Below, piece after piece: positions 11,467-23,811 of a stretch of 64,000 bases of DNA. The DNA lies in NCBI GenBank assembly GCA_947044405.1, contig CAMRHE010000463.1:664501-728500 (forward strand), written 5' to 3'. This DNA comes from Leptodactylus fallax (lineage: Eukaryota > Chordata > Amphibia > Anura > Leptodactylidae). Position numbers and translations under genes: made by a program. Under the pieces are notes generated by a model. That model was not told the origin of the DNA and searched no databases. It saw only the letters and a list, made by a program, of their open reading frames with translations. Position 1 is the first letter of the stretch; each line of letters opens with the position of its first letter.

Positions 11467-13919
11467 AGGTTTGTTTGTTTGTTTGAGTTAGAAGGGACCT
11501 CAAGGGCCATCGAGTCCAACCCCCTGTAAAAGCAGGAATTCCTAGATCATCCCAGCTATATACCTATCCAGTTTCCGCTTGAAGATTTCAATTGATGAAG
11601 AACCCACCACCTCCCGTGGCAGTCTATTCCACTCCCTCACTACCCTTACTGTTAGAAAGTTTTTCCTAATGTCTAATCTGAATCTCCTTCCCCTTAGTTT
11701 CATCCCATTACTTCTCGTGCTTCCTTCTGCTAATGAGAATAGGGTAGATCCCTCTGCACTGTGACAACCTTTCAGATATTTAAATACCGCTATTAAGTCT
11801 CCCCTTAGCCTTCTCTTCTGCAAACTAAGCAGTCCCAATTCTTTTAGCCTTTCTTCGTAGGACATGGTTTGTAGACCTTCCACCATTTTGGTTGCTCTTC
11901 TCTGGACCTGCTCCAATAAATCGATGTCTTTCTTAAACTGGGGAGCCCAGAACTGTACACAGTATTCCAGGTGGGGTCTGACCAGGGCAGAGTACAGCGG
12001 AATAATTACCTCTCTTGATCTAGCTTCAATGCTCGTCTTGATACATCCTAGAATTTGGTTAGCCTTTTTAGCCACCGCACCGCACTGTTGACTCATGTTG
12101 AATTTGTGATCTATTATTATGCCCAGATCCTTTTCCCCTGTACTCTCACTTAGTTCTATTCCTCCAATACTATATATGCTTCTTGCATTTCTGTTACCCA
12201 GATGTAGAACTTTGCATTTGTCCCTGTTGAATACCATTTTGTTCACCTCAGCCCATTGTTCCAGTGTGTCTAAGTCCTTTTGGATGCACTCTCTCTCCTC
12301 TCTAGTGTTGGCCATGCCTCCTAGCTTTGTATCATCTGCAAATTTTATTAGTTCCCCATTAACCCCATCATCCAGATCATTTATAAAAATATTAAAAAGT
12401 ACTGGGCCCAGGACAGAGCCCTGCGGCACCCCGCTTTTTACTTTCTTCCAGTTTGATGTATAGCCATTTAGAATTACTCGTTGTGCCCGATCATTAAGCC
12501 AGTTGTGAACCCACCTCACTGATATTTTATCAAAGCCATACTTGATCATTTTTTCAATAAGAATGTTATGTGATACTTTATCAAAGGCCTTACTAAAGTC
12601 AAGATATACTATGTCCACTGCATTCCCCTGGTCCAACCATTCAGGGACTTTATTATAGAAGGAAATAAGATTAGTCTGACAAGATTTATTAGGCATAAAG
12701 CCGTGCTGGCTCTGATTAATTAAAGCCTTCCCATCCAGGTACCTAATTAAATGTTCTTTAACGATTTGTTCAAAGATTTTTCCTACTATCAAGGTCAGAC
12801 TTACCGGCCTATAATTTCCTGGGTCGTCCCTTTTCCCCCTTTTTGTAGATGGGGACCACATTTGCCCTTTTCCAATCTAGAGGGACCACTCCTGTTTCCC
12901 ATGACTTATTAAAGATTATTGCAAGGGGTTCTGTTATTTCCTCTGCTAATTCTTTTAAAACTCTAGGGTGTAAATCATCCGGTCCTGGGGACTTGGTTTC
13001 CTTAATCTTAGCTAAATGTTCTCTTACCAAACCTTCGCTTATAATCAGCTTGGAGTCCTCATTCCCCTCATCACTATCACCATTAATGTTGATATTTCCA
13101 TCCATTTCTTGGGAGAAGACGGATACAAAATATGAATTCAGTAACTCCACCTGCTGATCCACCATGTTAACTTTTTCACCCTTTTCGTTCTTTAGGACTT
13201 CAATGGTTTCCTTCACTTTTCTTTTGGTCTTAACATATCCCCAAAAACCTTTTACCTTACTCTTAACTTCTTTTGCAAGCTTCAATTCGTATTCAGCCTT
13301 GGCTTTTTTAATGCTTATCTTGCAGAGTCTGCAAACTGCTGTATACTCTCCCTTAGATATAGCTCCCATCTTCCACTTGTTGTAAGTTTCCTTTTTCTTT
13401 TTTAGTAGGTTATGTAATTTTTTGGTCATCCATCCTGGAGTTTTTAGGTGATTCCCATTTTTTTTTCTTCTAGGTATTGTTAGTTCCTGTGCATTAATGA
13501 TTTCCCTACGGAAAATTTCCCACCCCTCATGTGCATTTTTGTGCTTAAGTAATTTAGGCCCCTAAAATCTGCCCTACTAAAATTGAGCCTTCTAGTCTTC
13601 GTCTTCTCAGGTCTTCTTCTTCTTACAACCCCAAACTCGAGTATAGCATGGTCGCTGAATCCCAATGTCCCTGCTACCCTTAATTCCTTAACCATGTCTT
13701 CCTTATTAGTTAAAACTAGGTCCAGAATGGATGTTCCTCTCGTGTTTTTTTCTACTAACTGGGCAATGAAGTTGTCTTTTAGAGAGGATAAAAATTTGAT
13801 AGAGCTTTTACTCGTAGCTGTGTGAGTTTCCCAATGAATATCTGGGTAATTAAAGTCTCCCATGATAACAATTTCAAATTTCTTCGAAAGCGTGGTCATT
13901 TGCTGTGAAAAAATCTCAT
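11467..13919 (-). mobile_element. CR1-clade LINE, 5'-truncated
   Basis: A non-LTR retrotransposon on the minus strand. Its 3' end lies at low coordinates: a short TTTG-repeat tail (11467-11484), then a 3' UTR whose plus-strand text GAAGGGACCTCAAGGGCCAT followed by CGAGTCCAACCCCCTGT is the typical end of CR1 elements. ORF2 lies upstream. The 5' end stops in the endonuclease domain near 13919, next to an unrelated inverted-repeat segment, so the 5' UTR, ORF1 and the first part of the endonuclease are missing. This is the usual result of incomplete target-primed reverse transcription. TCATGG occurs near both ends, but this is too short to claim a target duplication. Confidence 0.9.
11542..13919 (-). 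pseudogene. CR1 LINE ORF2 (endonuclease/reverse transcriptase), frameshifted
   Basis: Reading from high to low coordinates, the first part is the C-terminal half of an APE-type endonuclease with GDFNYPDIHW near 13860 and FSDHAILEFG near 13640. After frame changes near 13550 and at a run of A (minus strand) near 13457, a basic linker follows (12809-13429) leading into the start of reverse transcriptase (SPGPDDLHPRVLKEL, then ANVVPIYKKG). A third frame change in a homopolymer near 12840 leads to the main RT segment (11542-12861) with [29 protein letters not shown] and the catalytic FADDTKL. The frame ends at 11542 in the usual CR1 C-terminal region (LEYCVQFWAP, EVVGSSSIEIFKRKLDRY). The encoded enzyme would nick DNA and copy LINE RNA at the target. 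Truncation and at least three frame changes make this copy inactive. Confidence 0.88.
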
Positions 13920-14566
13920 CCTCATGGTGGAGGATCAGAGTGTTTGGACACAGAGGACTCGCATGACTGACAATGGTGATGACGTTATCCACTGTCTGTT
14001 TCCCAAGGAAAACAAACATAATTTTGAAAGATGCTTTAGATGTGTCTGGAGGAGAAAAACATGAGACAATTTTAAATCACAGTAAAGTTTCTTCAAGGGA
14101 TATCAATATCAGATTGTTGGGAGCCTGACTCTTGGTGCCCCCACTAGTAATCTGTGCTCAGAGGCTGTGGTTGCAATACAAAAATCAGACACCACGTAAT
14201 GGTGTATGGACCCAGCTGAGCGATGAGGGTGCAGAGAGGCTGGCCCTCATCAGTCTGGACATCGGCCATCAATATTTTTATCTTGGGAAACCCCCCTCAA
14301 AGGTCACGTCTCCCTTTCGTTTAAGATCTGGATTTTTACAGCTTCCCCTCCGGCCTGTGACATAACTCAGGTCACACATCACGTGTGATAAACTCCAGTC
14401 ACAGCTGTGAGTCAGCTCCGTAAACGGCACCAAAATCCTTCATAAACGTTTTATAGGATGTTCCGGATGTTGTGATGTGTTATTCATGTGTACAGAAATC
14501 TCCGCACATAGCTTGTGAGTCCACACTCTCATCCTCCACCATGAGGTGACCCTGCTCTTAGATCAA
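13920..14566. other. Non-coding segment bounded by an inverted repeat; contains a block duplicated at 15411
   Basis: CCTCATGGTGGAGGAT at 13920-13935, plus about 17 more loosely matching bases, recurs as its reverse complement at about 14513-14545. Between the two arms, 13966-14090 is a diverged copy of 15411-15535 in the same orientation; both contain TTATCCACTGTCT and GCTTTAGATGTG. No coding region is seen. The nature of the segment is unknown; a small non-autonomous DNA element is one possibility. Confidence 0.5.
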
Positions 14567-15393
14567 CAGCTCCACCGCCATCTTATCACCGTCATACCTC
14601 CACCTTCATACTGCATAGACCGCCCACCGCCATCTTATCACCTTCAAACCTCCACCTTCATACAACATAGACCACCCACCGCCATCTTATCACCTTCATA
14701 CAAAATAGACCGCCCACCGCCATCGTATCACCTTCATACCTCCACCTTCATACTGCATAGACTGCCCACCGCCATCTTATCACCGTCATACCTCCACCTT
14801 CATACTGTATAGACCGCCCACCGCCATCGTATCACCTTCATACCTCCACCTTCATACTACATAGACCGCCCACCGCCATCTTATCGCCGTCATACCTCCA
14901 CCTTCATACTACATAGACCGCCCACCGCCATCTTATCACCGTCATACCTCCACCTTCATACTACATAGACCGCCCACCGCCATTGTATCACCGTCATACC
15001 TCCACCTTCATACTACATAGACCGCCCACCGCCATCTTATCACCGTCATACCTCCACCTTCATACTACATAGACCGCCCACCGCCATTGTATCACCGTCA
15101 TACCTCCACCTTCATACTACATAGACCGCCCACCGCCATTGTATCACCGTCATACCTCCACCTTCATACTACATAGACCGCCCACCGCCATTGTATCACC
15201 ATCATACCTCCACCTCCACCTTCATACTACATAGACCGCCCACCGCCATTGTATCACCATCATACCTCCACCTTCATACTACATAGACCGCCCACCGCCA
15301 TCTTATCACCATCATACCTCCACCTTCATACTACATAGACCGCCCACCGCCATCTTATCACTGTCATACCTCCACCTTTATACAATACCGTCC
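14567..15393. repeat. 52 bp minisatellite array (family 4)
   Basis: About 16 copies of a 52-bp unit with core CATACCTCCACCTTCATACT and GACCGCCCACCGCCAT. Early copies are shortened, with one lacking the CCTCCACCTTCATA part near 14700. Later copies are nearly identical, differing mainly at CATCTTATC versus CATTGTATC. One copy near 15208 has an inserted CCACCT. Confidence 0.95.
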
Positions 15394-16423
15394 CTGGGTA
15401 GAGTTTATGTGACTGACAGTTTAGGGGACATTATCCACTGTCTTTTTCAAAGGGCAACCAAAACAATCATTTTGAAAACAGCTTTAGATGTGACTAGAGA
15501 AGAGAAACACGGGTAACTATAATTCACTAAAAAGTAAAGTGATTGTGGCGTTCCTCAGCCATGTCTGGGGATTGTGCGGAGCGGGTGATATAATTGGGGT
15601 TACACTGCCGGTTGGTTGTTCTAGTCCGTGTGGTTCTATCAGTTGTGTGTGGTCTTTCCTACATCCGATCACATCGGAAATATATCTGTAGGGTTCTCCA
15701 TACACTCCTGGGTTTGTAGAATAAGTTTGTACCCCCTCTAACATGATGTTTTAGTGGGGTCTTCTTGGGGTCCATGTGTTTCTACAGGCGGAGGAGTCGG
15801 CTCTGACTGGGTCACTGCAGGACTTGGGCGGTTCTGATCACATGGTCTCTCCCTCCTGAGATATGTAACCGCCTGCAGAACATTACTTCTCCCTGACATT
15901 CTGCAGAGTATCTCTGTCACTCACTGCTGGGCCTTCTGGGTAAAGGAGTTGACTAGACATGAAATGTTTTCACAGAGCAGAATACTGGGGCCCAGAAATA
16001 GCAGCCGTCCCGGGTCACCTCCTCCAGCTGGGCGCTGCTCCCTTCTGTCCTGGGTGGAGGAGACACCTGCAGCAGCGGTGGAGGTCACGGTCTCTGCTGC
16101 TCTAAACCCTCCACACAATGCAGAGTTATTCCAGGAAACGGGCGGCGGAGGCCTAACACAACACCCGATTCTGTACCAGACAAGCAAGTTGCGTGACTGT
16201 ATCGGGAGGGAACGGTGTGTGCAACCCCGCCCACACATCACCCCAATGAATTAGCATGTAACCTGAAATGAAAGGGTGCTCTTGTGTGGAATAACCCCAG
16301 GACCATGACCCATGGAACATGCACACTCTCCCCGAGCACATGATTGAAACCACCAATACACCATCCCAGCCCTGACCGTCCCTAAACACAGTCTTATAAC
16401 GTGCAGTAGACACATAGGTGATA
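15394..16423. other. Unique non-coding region
   Basis: About 1 kb with balanced base composition. The left 140 bases (15411-15535) are the partner of 13966-14090. The remainder contains only short open frames (for example 15949-16254 and 15921-16241 on opposite strands) with no recognisable domain, splice-site pattern or codon periodicity that I can defend. Confidence 0.5.
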
Positions 16424-19400
16424 TAGTCCTTCCTATAATCCTTATATTATGAAGAGCCCCCCCTGGTCCATCTAGTCTTTCTTTATATTAGGAGGAGAGC
16501 GCCCCCTGGTCCATCTAGTCTGTCCTTATATTAGGAGGAGAGCGCCCCCTGGTCCATCTAGTCTGTCCTTATATTAGGAGGAGAGTGCCCCCTGGTCCAT
16601 CTAGTCTGTCCTTATATTAGGAGGAGCCCCCCTGGTCCATCTAGTATGTCCTTATATTTGGAGGCGTCCCCCCGGTACATCTAGTATGTCCTTATATTAG
16701 GAGGCGTCCCCCCGGTACATCTAGTATGTCCTTATATTAGGAGGAGCCGCCTTGCTCCCTCTAGTATGTTCTTATATTAGGAGAGCCCACCTGGTCCATC
16801 TAGTATGTCCTTATATTTGGAGGCGTCCCCCCGGTACATCTAGTATGTCCTTATATTAGGAGAGTCCCCCCTGGTACATCTAGTATGTTCTTATATTAGG
16901 AGGCGTCCCCGGTACATCTAGTATGTCCTTATATTAGGAGGAGCCCCCTTGCTCCCTCTAGTATGTCCTTATATTAGGAGGAGCCCCCTTGCTCCCTCTT
17001 GTATGTCCTTATATTAGGAGGCGTTCCCCCGGTACATCTAGTCTGTCCTTATATTAGGAGGAGCCCCCCTGGTCCATCTAGTATGTCCTTATATTTGGAG
17101 GCGTCCCCCCGGTACATCTAGTATGTCCTTATAGTAGGAGAGTCCCCCCTGGTACATCTAGTATGTTCTTATATTAGGAGGAGCCCCCCTGGTCCATCTA
17201 GTATGTCCTTATATTAGGAGGCGTACCCCCGGTACATCTAGTATGTCCTTATATTAGGAGGAGCCCCCTTGCTCCCTCTAGTATGTCCTTATATTAGGAG
17301 GCGTTCCCCCCGGTACATCTAGTCTGTCCTTATATTAGGAGGAGCCCCCCTGGTCCATCTAGTATGTCCTTATATTTGGAGGCGTCCCCCCGGTACATCT
17401 AGTATGTCCTTATAGTAGGAGAGTCCCCCCTGGTACATCTAGTATGTTCTTATATTAGGAGGAGCCCCCCTGGTCCATCTAGTATGTCCTTATATTAGGA
17501 GGCGTACCCCCGGTACATCTAGTATGTCCTTATATTAGGAGGAGCCCCCTTGCTCCCTCTAGTATGTCCTTATATTAGGAGGCGTTCCCCCGGTACATCT
17601 AGTCTGTCCTTATATTAGGAGGAGCCCCCCTGGTCCATCTAGTATGTCCTTATATTTGGAGGCGTCCCCCCGGTACATCTAGTATGTCCTTATAGTAGGA
17701 GAGTCCCCCCTGGTACATCTAGTATGTTCTTATATTAGGAGGAGCCCCCCTGGTCCATCTAGTATGTCCTTATATTAGGAGGCGTACCCCCGGTACATCT
17801 AGTATGTCCTTATATTAGGAGGAGCCCCCTTGCTCCCTCCAGTATGTCCTTATATTAGGAGGAGCCCCCTTGCTCCCTCTAGTATGTCCTTATATTAGGA
17901 GAGCCCCCCTGGTCCATCTAGTATGTCCTTATATTAGGAGGAGCCCCCCTGGTCCATCTAGTATGTCCTTATATTAGGAGAGCCCCCCTGGTCCATCTAG
18001 TCTGTCCTTATATTAGGAGGCGTCCCCCCGGTACATCTAGTATGTCCTTATATTAGGAGGAGCCCCCTGGTCCATGTAGTATGTCCTTATATTAGGAGGA
18101 GCCCCCTGGTCCATCTAGTATGTCCTTATATTAGGAGGCGTCCCCCCGGCACATCTAGTCTGTCCTTATATTAGGAGGAGCCCCCTGGTCCATCTAGTAT
18201 GTCCTTATATTAGGAGGCGTCCCCCTGGTCCATCTAGTCTGTCCTTATATTAGGAGGAGCCCCCTGGTCCATCTAGTATGTCCTTATATTAGGAGGCGTC
18301 CCCCTGGTCCATCTAGTATGTCCTTATATTAGGAGGCGTCCCCCCGTTACATCTAGTATGTCCTTATATTAGGAGAGCCCCCCTGGTCCATCTAGTATGT
18401 CCTTATATTAGGAGAGCACCCCTGGTCCATCTAGTCTGTCCTTATATTAGGAGGAGCCCCCTGGTCCATCTAGTATGTCCTTATATTAGGAGGCGTCCCC
18501 CTGGTCCATCTAGTCTGTCCTTATATTAGGAAGAGCCCCCTGGTCCATCTAGTATGTCCTTATATTAGGAGGAGCCCCCTGGTCCATCTAGTATGTCCTT
18601 ATATTAGGAGGCGTCCCCCCGGTACATCTAGTCTGTCCTTATATTAGGAGGAGCCCCCTGGTCCATCTAGTATGTCCTTATATTAGGAGGCGTCCCCCCG
18701 GTACATCTAGTCTGTCCTTATATTAGGAGGAGCCCCCTGGTCCATCTAGTATGTCCTTATATTAGGAGGCGTCCCCCTGGTCCATCTAGTATGTCCTTAT
18801 ATTAGGAGAGCACCCCTGGTCCATCTAGTCTGTCCTTATATTAGGAGGAGCCCCCTGGTCCATCTAGTATGTCCTTATATTAGGAGGCGTCCCCCTGGTC
18901 CATCTAGTATGTCCTTATATTAGGAGAGCACCCCTGGTCCATCTAGTCTGTCCTTATATTAGGAGGAGCCCCCTGGTCCATCTAGTATGTCCTTATATTA
19001 GGAGAGCACCCCTGGTCCATCTAGTATGTCCTTATATTAGGAGGAGCCCCCTGGTCCATCTAGTATGTCCTTATATTAGGAGAGCACCCCTGGTCCATCT
19101 AGTCTGTCCTTATATTAGGAGGAGCCCCCTGGTCCATCTAGTATGTCCTTATATTAGGAGGCGTCCCCCTGGTCCATCTAGTATGTCCTTATATTAGGAG
19201 AGCACCCCTGGTCCATCTAGTCTGTCCTTATATTAGGAGGAGCCCCCTGGTCCATCTACTATGTCCTTATATTAGGAGAGCACCCCTGGTCCATCTAGTC
19301 TGTCCTTATATTAGGAGGAGCCCCCTGGTCCATCTAGTATGTCCTTATATTAGGAGGCGTCCCCCTGGTCCATCTAGTCTGTCCTTATATTAGGAGGAGC

Positions 19401-22400
19401 CCCCTGGTCCATCTAGTATGTCCTTATATTAGGAGGCGTCCCCCTGGTCCATCTAGTATGTCCTTATATTAGGAGAGCACCCCTGGTCCATCTAGTCTGT
19501 CCTTATATTAGGAGGAGCCCCCTGGTCCATCTAGTATGTCCTTATATTAGGAGAGCACCCCTGGTCCATCTAGTCTGTCCTTATATTAGGAGGAGCCCCC
19601 TGGTCCATCTAGTATGTCCTTATATTAGGAGGCGTCCCCCTGGTCCATCTAGTCTGTCCTTATATTAGGAGGAGCCCCCTGGTCCATCTAGTATGTCCTT
19701 ATATTAGGAGGAGCCCCCTGGTCCATCTAGTATGTCCTTATATTAGGAGGCGTCCCCCCGGTACATCTAGTCTGTCCTTATATTAGGAGGAGCCCCCTGG
19801 TCCATCTAGTATGTCCTTATATTAGGAGGCGTCCCCCCGGTACATCTAGTCTGTCCTTATATTAGGAGGAGCCCCCTGGTCCATCTAGTATGTCCTTATA
19901 TTAGGAGGCGTCCCCCTGGTCCATCTAGTATGTCCTTATATTAGGAGAGCACCCCTGGTCCATCTAGTCTGTCCTTATATTAGGAGGAGCCCCCTGGTCC
20001 ATCTAGTATGTCCTTATATTAGGAGGCGTCCCCCTGGTCCATCTAGTATGTCCTTATATTAGGAGAGCACCCCTGGTCCATCTAGTCTGTCCTTATATTA
20101 GGAGGAGCCCCCTGGTCCATCTAGTATGTCCTTATATTAGGAGAGCACCCCTGGTCCATCTAGTCTGTCCTTATATTAGGAGGAGCCCCCTGGTCCATCT
20201 AGTATGTCCTTATATTAGGAGAGCACCCCTGGTCCATCTAGTCTGTCCTTATATTAGGAGGAGCCCCCTGGTCCATCTAGTATGTCCTTATATTAGGAGG
20301 CGTCCCCCTGGTCCATCTAGTATGTCCTTATATTAGGAGAGCACCCCTGGTCCATCTAGTCTGTCCTTATATTAGGAGGAGCCCCCTGGTCCATCTACTA
20401 TGTCCTTATATTAGGAGAGCACCCCTGGTCCATCTAGTCTGTCCTTATATTAGGAGGAGCCCCCTGGTCCATCTAGTATGTCCTTATATTAGGAGGCGTC
20501 CCCCTGGTCCATCTAGTATGTCCTTATATTAGGAGGCGTCCCCCCGGTACATCTAGTATGTCCTTATATTAGGAGAGCCCCCCTGGTCCATCTAGTATGT
20601 CCTTATATTAGGAGAGCACCCCTGGTCCATCTAGTATGTCCTTATATTAGGAGGCGTCCCCCTGGTCCATCTAGTATGTCCTTATATTAGGAGGCGTCCC
20701 CCTGGTCCATCTAGTATGTCCTTATATTAGGAGAGCACCCCTGGTCCATCTAGTCTGTCCTTATATTAGGAGGAGCCCCCCTGGTACATCTAGTATGTCC
20801 TTATATTAGGAGGCGTCCCCCCGGTACATCTAGTCTGTCCTTATATTAGGAGGAGCCCCCTGGTCCATCTAGTATGTCCTTATATTAGGAGGCGTCCCCC
20901 TGGTCCATCTAGTATGTCCTTATATTAGGAGAGCACCCCTGGTCCATCTAGTCTGTCCTTATATTAGGAGGAGCCCCCTGGTCCATCTAGTATGTCCTTA
21001 TATTAGGAGAGCACCCCTGGTCCATCTAGTATGTCCTTATATTAGGAGGCGTCCCCCTGGTCCATCTAGTATGTCCTTATATTAGGAGGCGTCCCCCTGG
21101 TCCATCTAGTATGTCCTTATATTAGGAGGCGTCCCCCCGGTACATCTAGTATGTCCTTATATTAGGAGGAGCCCCCCTGGTCCCTCTAGTATGTCCTTAT
21201 ATTAGGAGGAGCCCCCCTGGTCCCTCTAGTATGTCCTTATATTAGGAGGGGCCCCTCTGGTCCCTCTAGTATGTCCTTATATTAGGAGAGCCCCCCTGGT
21301 CCCTCTAGTATGTCCTTATATTAGGAGGAGCCCCCCTGGTCCCTCTAGTATGTCCTTATATTAGGAGGAGCCCCCCTGGTCCCTCTAGTATGTCCTTATA
21401 TTAGGAGAGCCCCCCTGGTCCCTCTAGTATGTCCTTATATTAGGAGGAGCCCCCCTGGTCCCTCTAGTATGTCCTTATATTAGGAGGAGCCCCCCTGGTC
21501 CCTGTAGTATATCCTTATATTAGGAGGGGCCCTCCTGGTCTCTCTAGTATGTCCTTATATTAGGAGGAGCCCTCCTGGTCTCTCTAGTATGTCCTTATAT
21601 TAGGAGGAGCCCCCTTGCTCCCTCCAGTATGTCCTTATATTAGGAGGAGCCCCCCTGGTCCATCTAGTATGTCCTTATATTAGGAGGAGCCCCCTTGCTC
21701 CCTCCAGTATGTCCTTATATTAGAAGGAGCCCCCTGGTCCATCTAGTATGTCCTTATATTAGGAGGAGCCCCCTGGTCCATCTAGTATGTCCTTATATTA
21801 GGAGGAGCCCCCTGGTCCATCTAGTATGTCCTTATATTAGGAGGCGTCCCCCCGGTACATCTAGTCTGTCCTTATATTAGGAGGAGCCCCCTGGTCCATC
21901 TAGTATGTCCTTATATTAGGAGAGCACCCCTGGTCCATCTAGTATATCCTTATATTAGGATGAGAGCGCCCCCTCCATCTAGTATGTCCTTATATTAGGA
22001 GGAGCCCCCCGGTACATCTAGTCTGTCCTTATATTAGGAGGAGCCCCCTGGTCCATCTAGTATGTCCTTATATTAGGAGAGCACCCCTGGTCCATCTAGT
22101 CTGTCCTTATATTAGGAGGAGCCCCCTGGTCCATCTAGTATGTCCTTATATTAGGAGGCGTCCCCCTGGTCCATCTAGTATGTCCTTATATTAGGAGGCG
22201 TCCCCCCGGTACATCTAGTATGTCCTTATATTAGGAGGAGCCCCCCGGTACATCTAGTCTGTCCTTATATTAGGAGGAGCCCCCTGGTCCATCTAGTATG
22301 TCCTTATATTAGGAGAGCACCCCTGGTCCATCTAGTCTGTCCTTATATTAGGAGGAGCCCCCTGGTCCATCTAGTATGTCCTTATATTAGGAGGCGTCCC

Positions 22401-23456
22401 CCTGGTCCATCTAGTATGTCCTTATATTAGGAGGCGTCCCCCCGGTACATCTAGTATGTCCTTATATTAGGAGAGCCCCCCTGGTCCATCTAGTATGTCC
22501 TTATATTAGGAGAGCACCCCTGGTCCATCTAGTATGTCCTTATATTAGGAGGCGTCCCCCTGGTCCATCTAGTATGTCCTTATATTAGGAGGCGTCCCCC
22601 TGGTCCATCTAGTATGTCCTTATATTAGGAGAGCACCCCTGGTCCATCTAGTCTGTCCTTATATTAGGAGGAGCCCCCCTGGTACATCTAGTATGTCCTT
22701 ATATTAGGAGGCGTCCCCCCGGTACATCTAGTCTGTCCTTATATTAGGAGGAGCCCCCTGGTCCATCTAGTATGTCCTTATATTAGGAGGCGTCCCCCTG
22801 GTCCATCTAGTATGTCCTTATATTAGGAGAGCACCCCTGGTCCATCTAGTCTGTCCTTATATTAGGAGGAGCCCCCCGGTCCATCTAGTATGTCCTTATA
22901 TTAGGAGGCGTCCCCCTGGTCCATCTAGTATGTCCTTATATTAGGAGGCGTCCCCCCGGTACATCTAGTATGTCCTTATATTAGGAGAGCCCCCCTGGTC
23001 CATCTAGTATGTCCTTATATTAGGAGAGCACCCCTGGTCCATCTAGTATGTCCTTATATTAGGAGGCGTCCCCCTGGTCCATCTAGTATGTCCTTATATT
23101 AGGAGGCGTCCCCCTGGTCCATCTAGTATGTCCTTATATTAGGAGGCGTCCCCCCGGTACATCTAGTATGTCCTTATATTAGGAGGAGCCCCCCTGGTCC
23201 CTCTAGTATGTCCTTATATTAGGAGGAGCCCCCCTGGTCCCTGTAGTATATCCTTATATTAGGAGGAGCCCTCCTGGTCTCTCTAGTATGTCCTTATATT
23301 AGGAGGAGCCCTCCTGGTCTCTCTAGTATGTCCTTATATTAGGAGGAGCCCCCTTGCTCCCTCCAGTATGTCCTTATATTAGGAGGGGCCCCCCTGGTCC
23401 ATCTAGTATGTCCTTATATTAGGAGGAGCCCCCCTGGTCCATCTAGTATGTCCTTA
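16424..23456. repeat. ~39 bp satellite array, left part (family 5)
   Basis: About 180 copies of a 38-42 bp unit containing CTAGTATGTCCTTATATTAG followed by GAGGAGCCCCCTGGTCCAT. Variant classes are GAGGCGTCCCCC, GAGAGCACCCCTGG, GGTACATC, and GCTCCCTC. Between about 17035 and 17840 a seven-unit block repeats every 280 bp, marked by ATAGTAGG at 17131, 17412 and 17692. A CCATCTACTATG variant recurs at 19252 and 20391, and CTGTAGTATATCC at 21502 and 23241, indicating larger duplications of about 1.1 and 1.7 kb. The array continues after the transposon at 25101. The few short open frames are artefacts. Confidence 0.97.
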
Positions 23457-23674
23457 CAGTTCCTGATAGAAGTTCTGTCGCTTATCCATGTTGTGGAATC
23501 AAAAGCTTATAACCTGACTTCAAATTTATCCATTGGTTTTAGAAATGACTCATATGAAAGCTGAAACCCTCCCAAATGATTTTTTGGATAAGAAAATAAA
23601 TTGGCTTCACTGCTGAAATATTCATCATTTAATGAACACAGAAAGGTCAGATTTTGGCAAGACAAAAGTTTTGT
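23457..23674. repeat. Left terminal inverted repeat of Tc1-A
   Basis: Matches the reverse complement of 24883-25100 with only scattered differences. It ends at GACAAAAGTTTTGT. The transposase would bind within the two arms. Confidence 0.93.
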
Positions 23675-23811
23675 GGCCTTGTCATATAATGCACCAATCC
23701 AAGTATAAAGCCTCATCTGTGCTCACTAATTGATTGGTTAATTAGTGGGTGTGTATAAAGAGAACTCCAGCACCCCAGACCTTCACCTCTGACAACAGGC
23801 CAAAAATCAAC

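Noticed and set aside
15517..16413. Short open frames on both strands as exons
   Set aside because: Several overlap each other in opposite directions; no domain, splice signal or conserved composition could be recognised.
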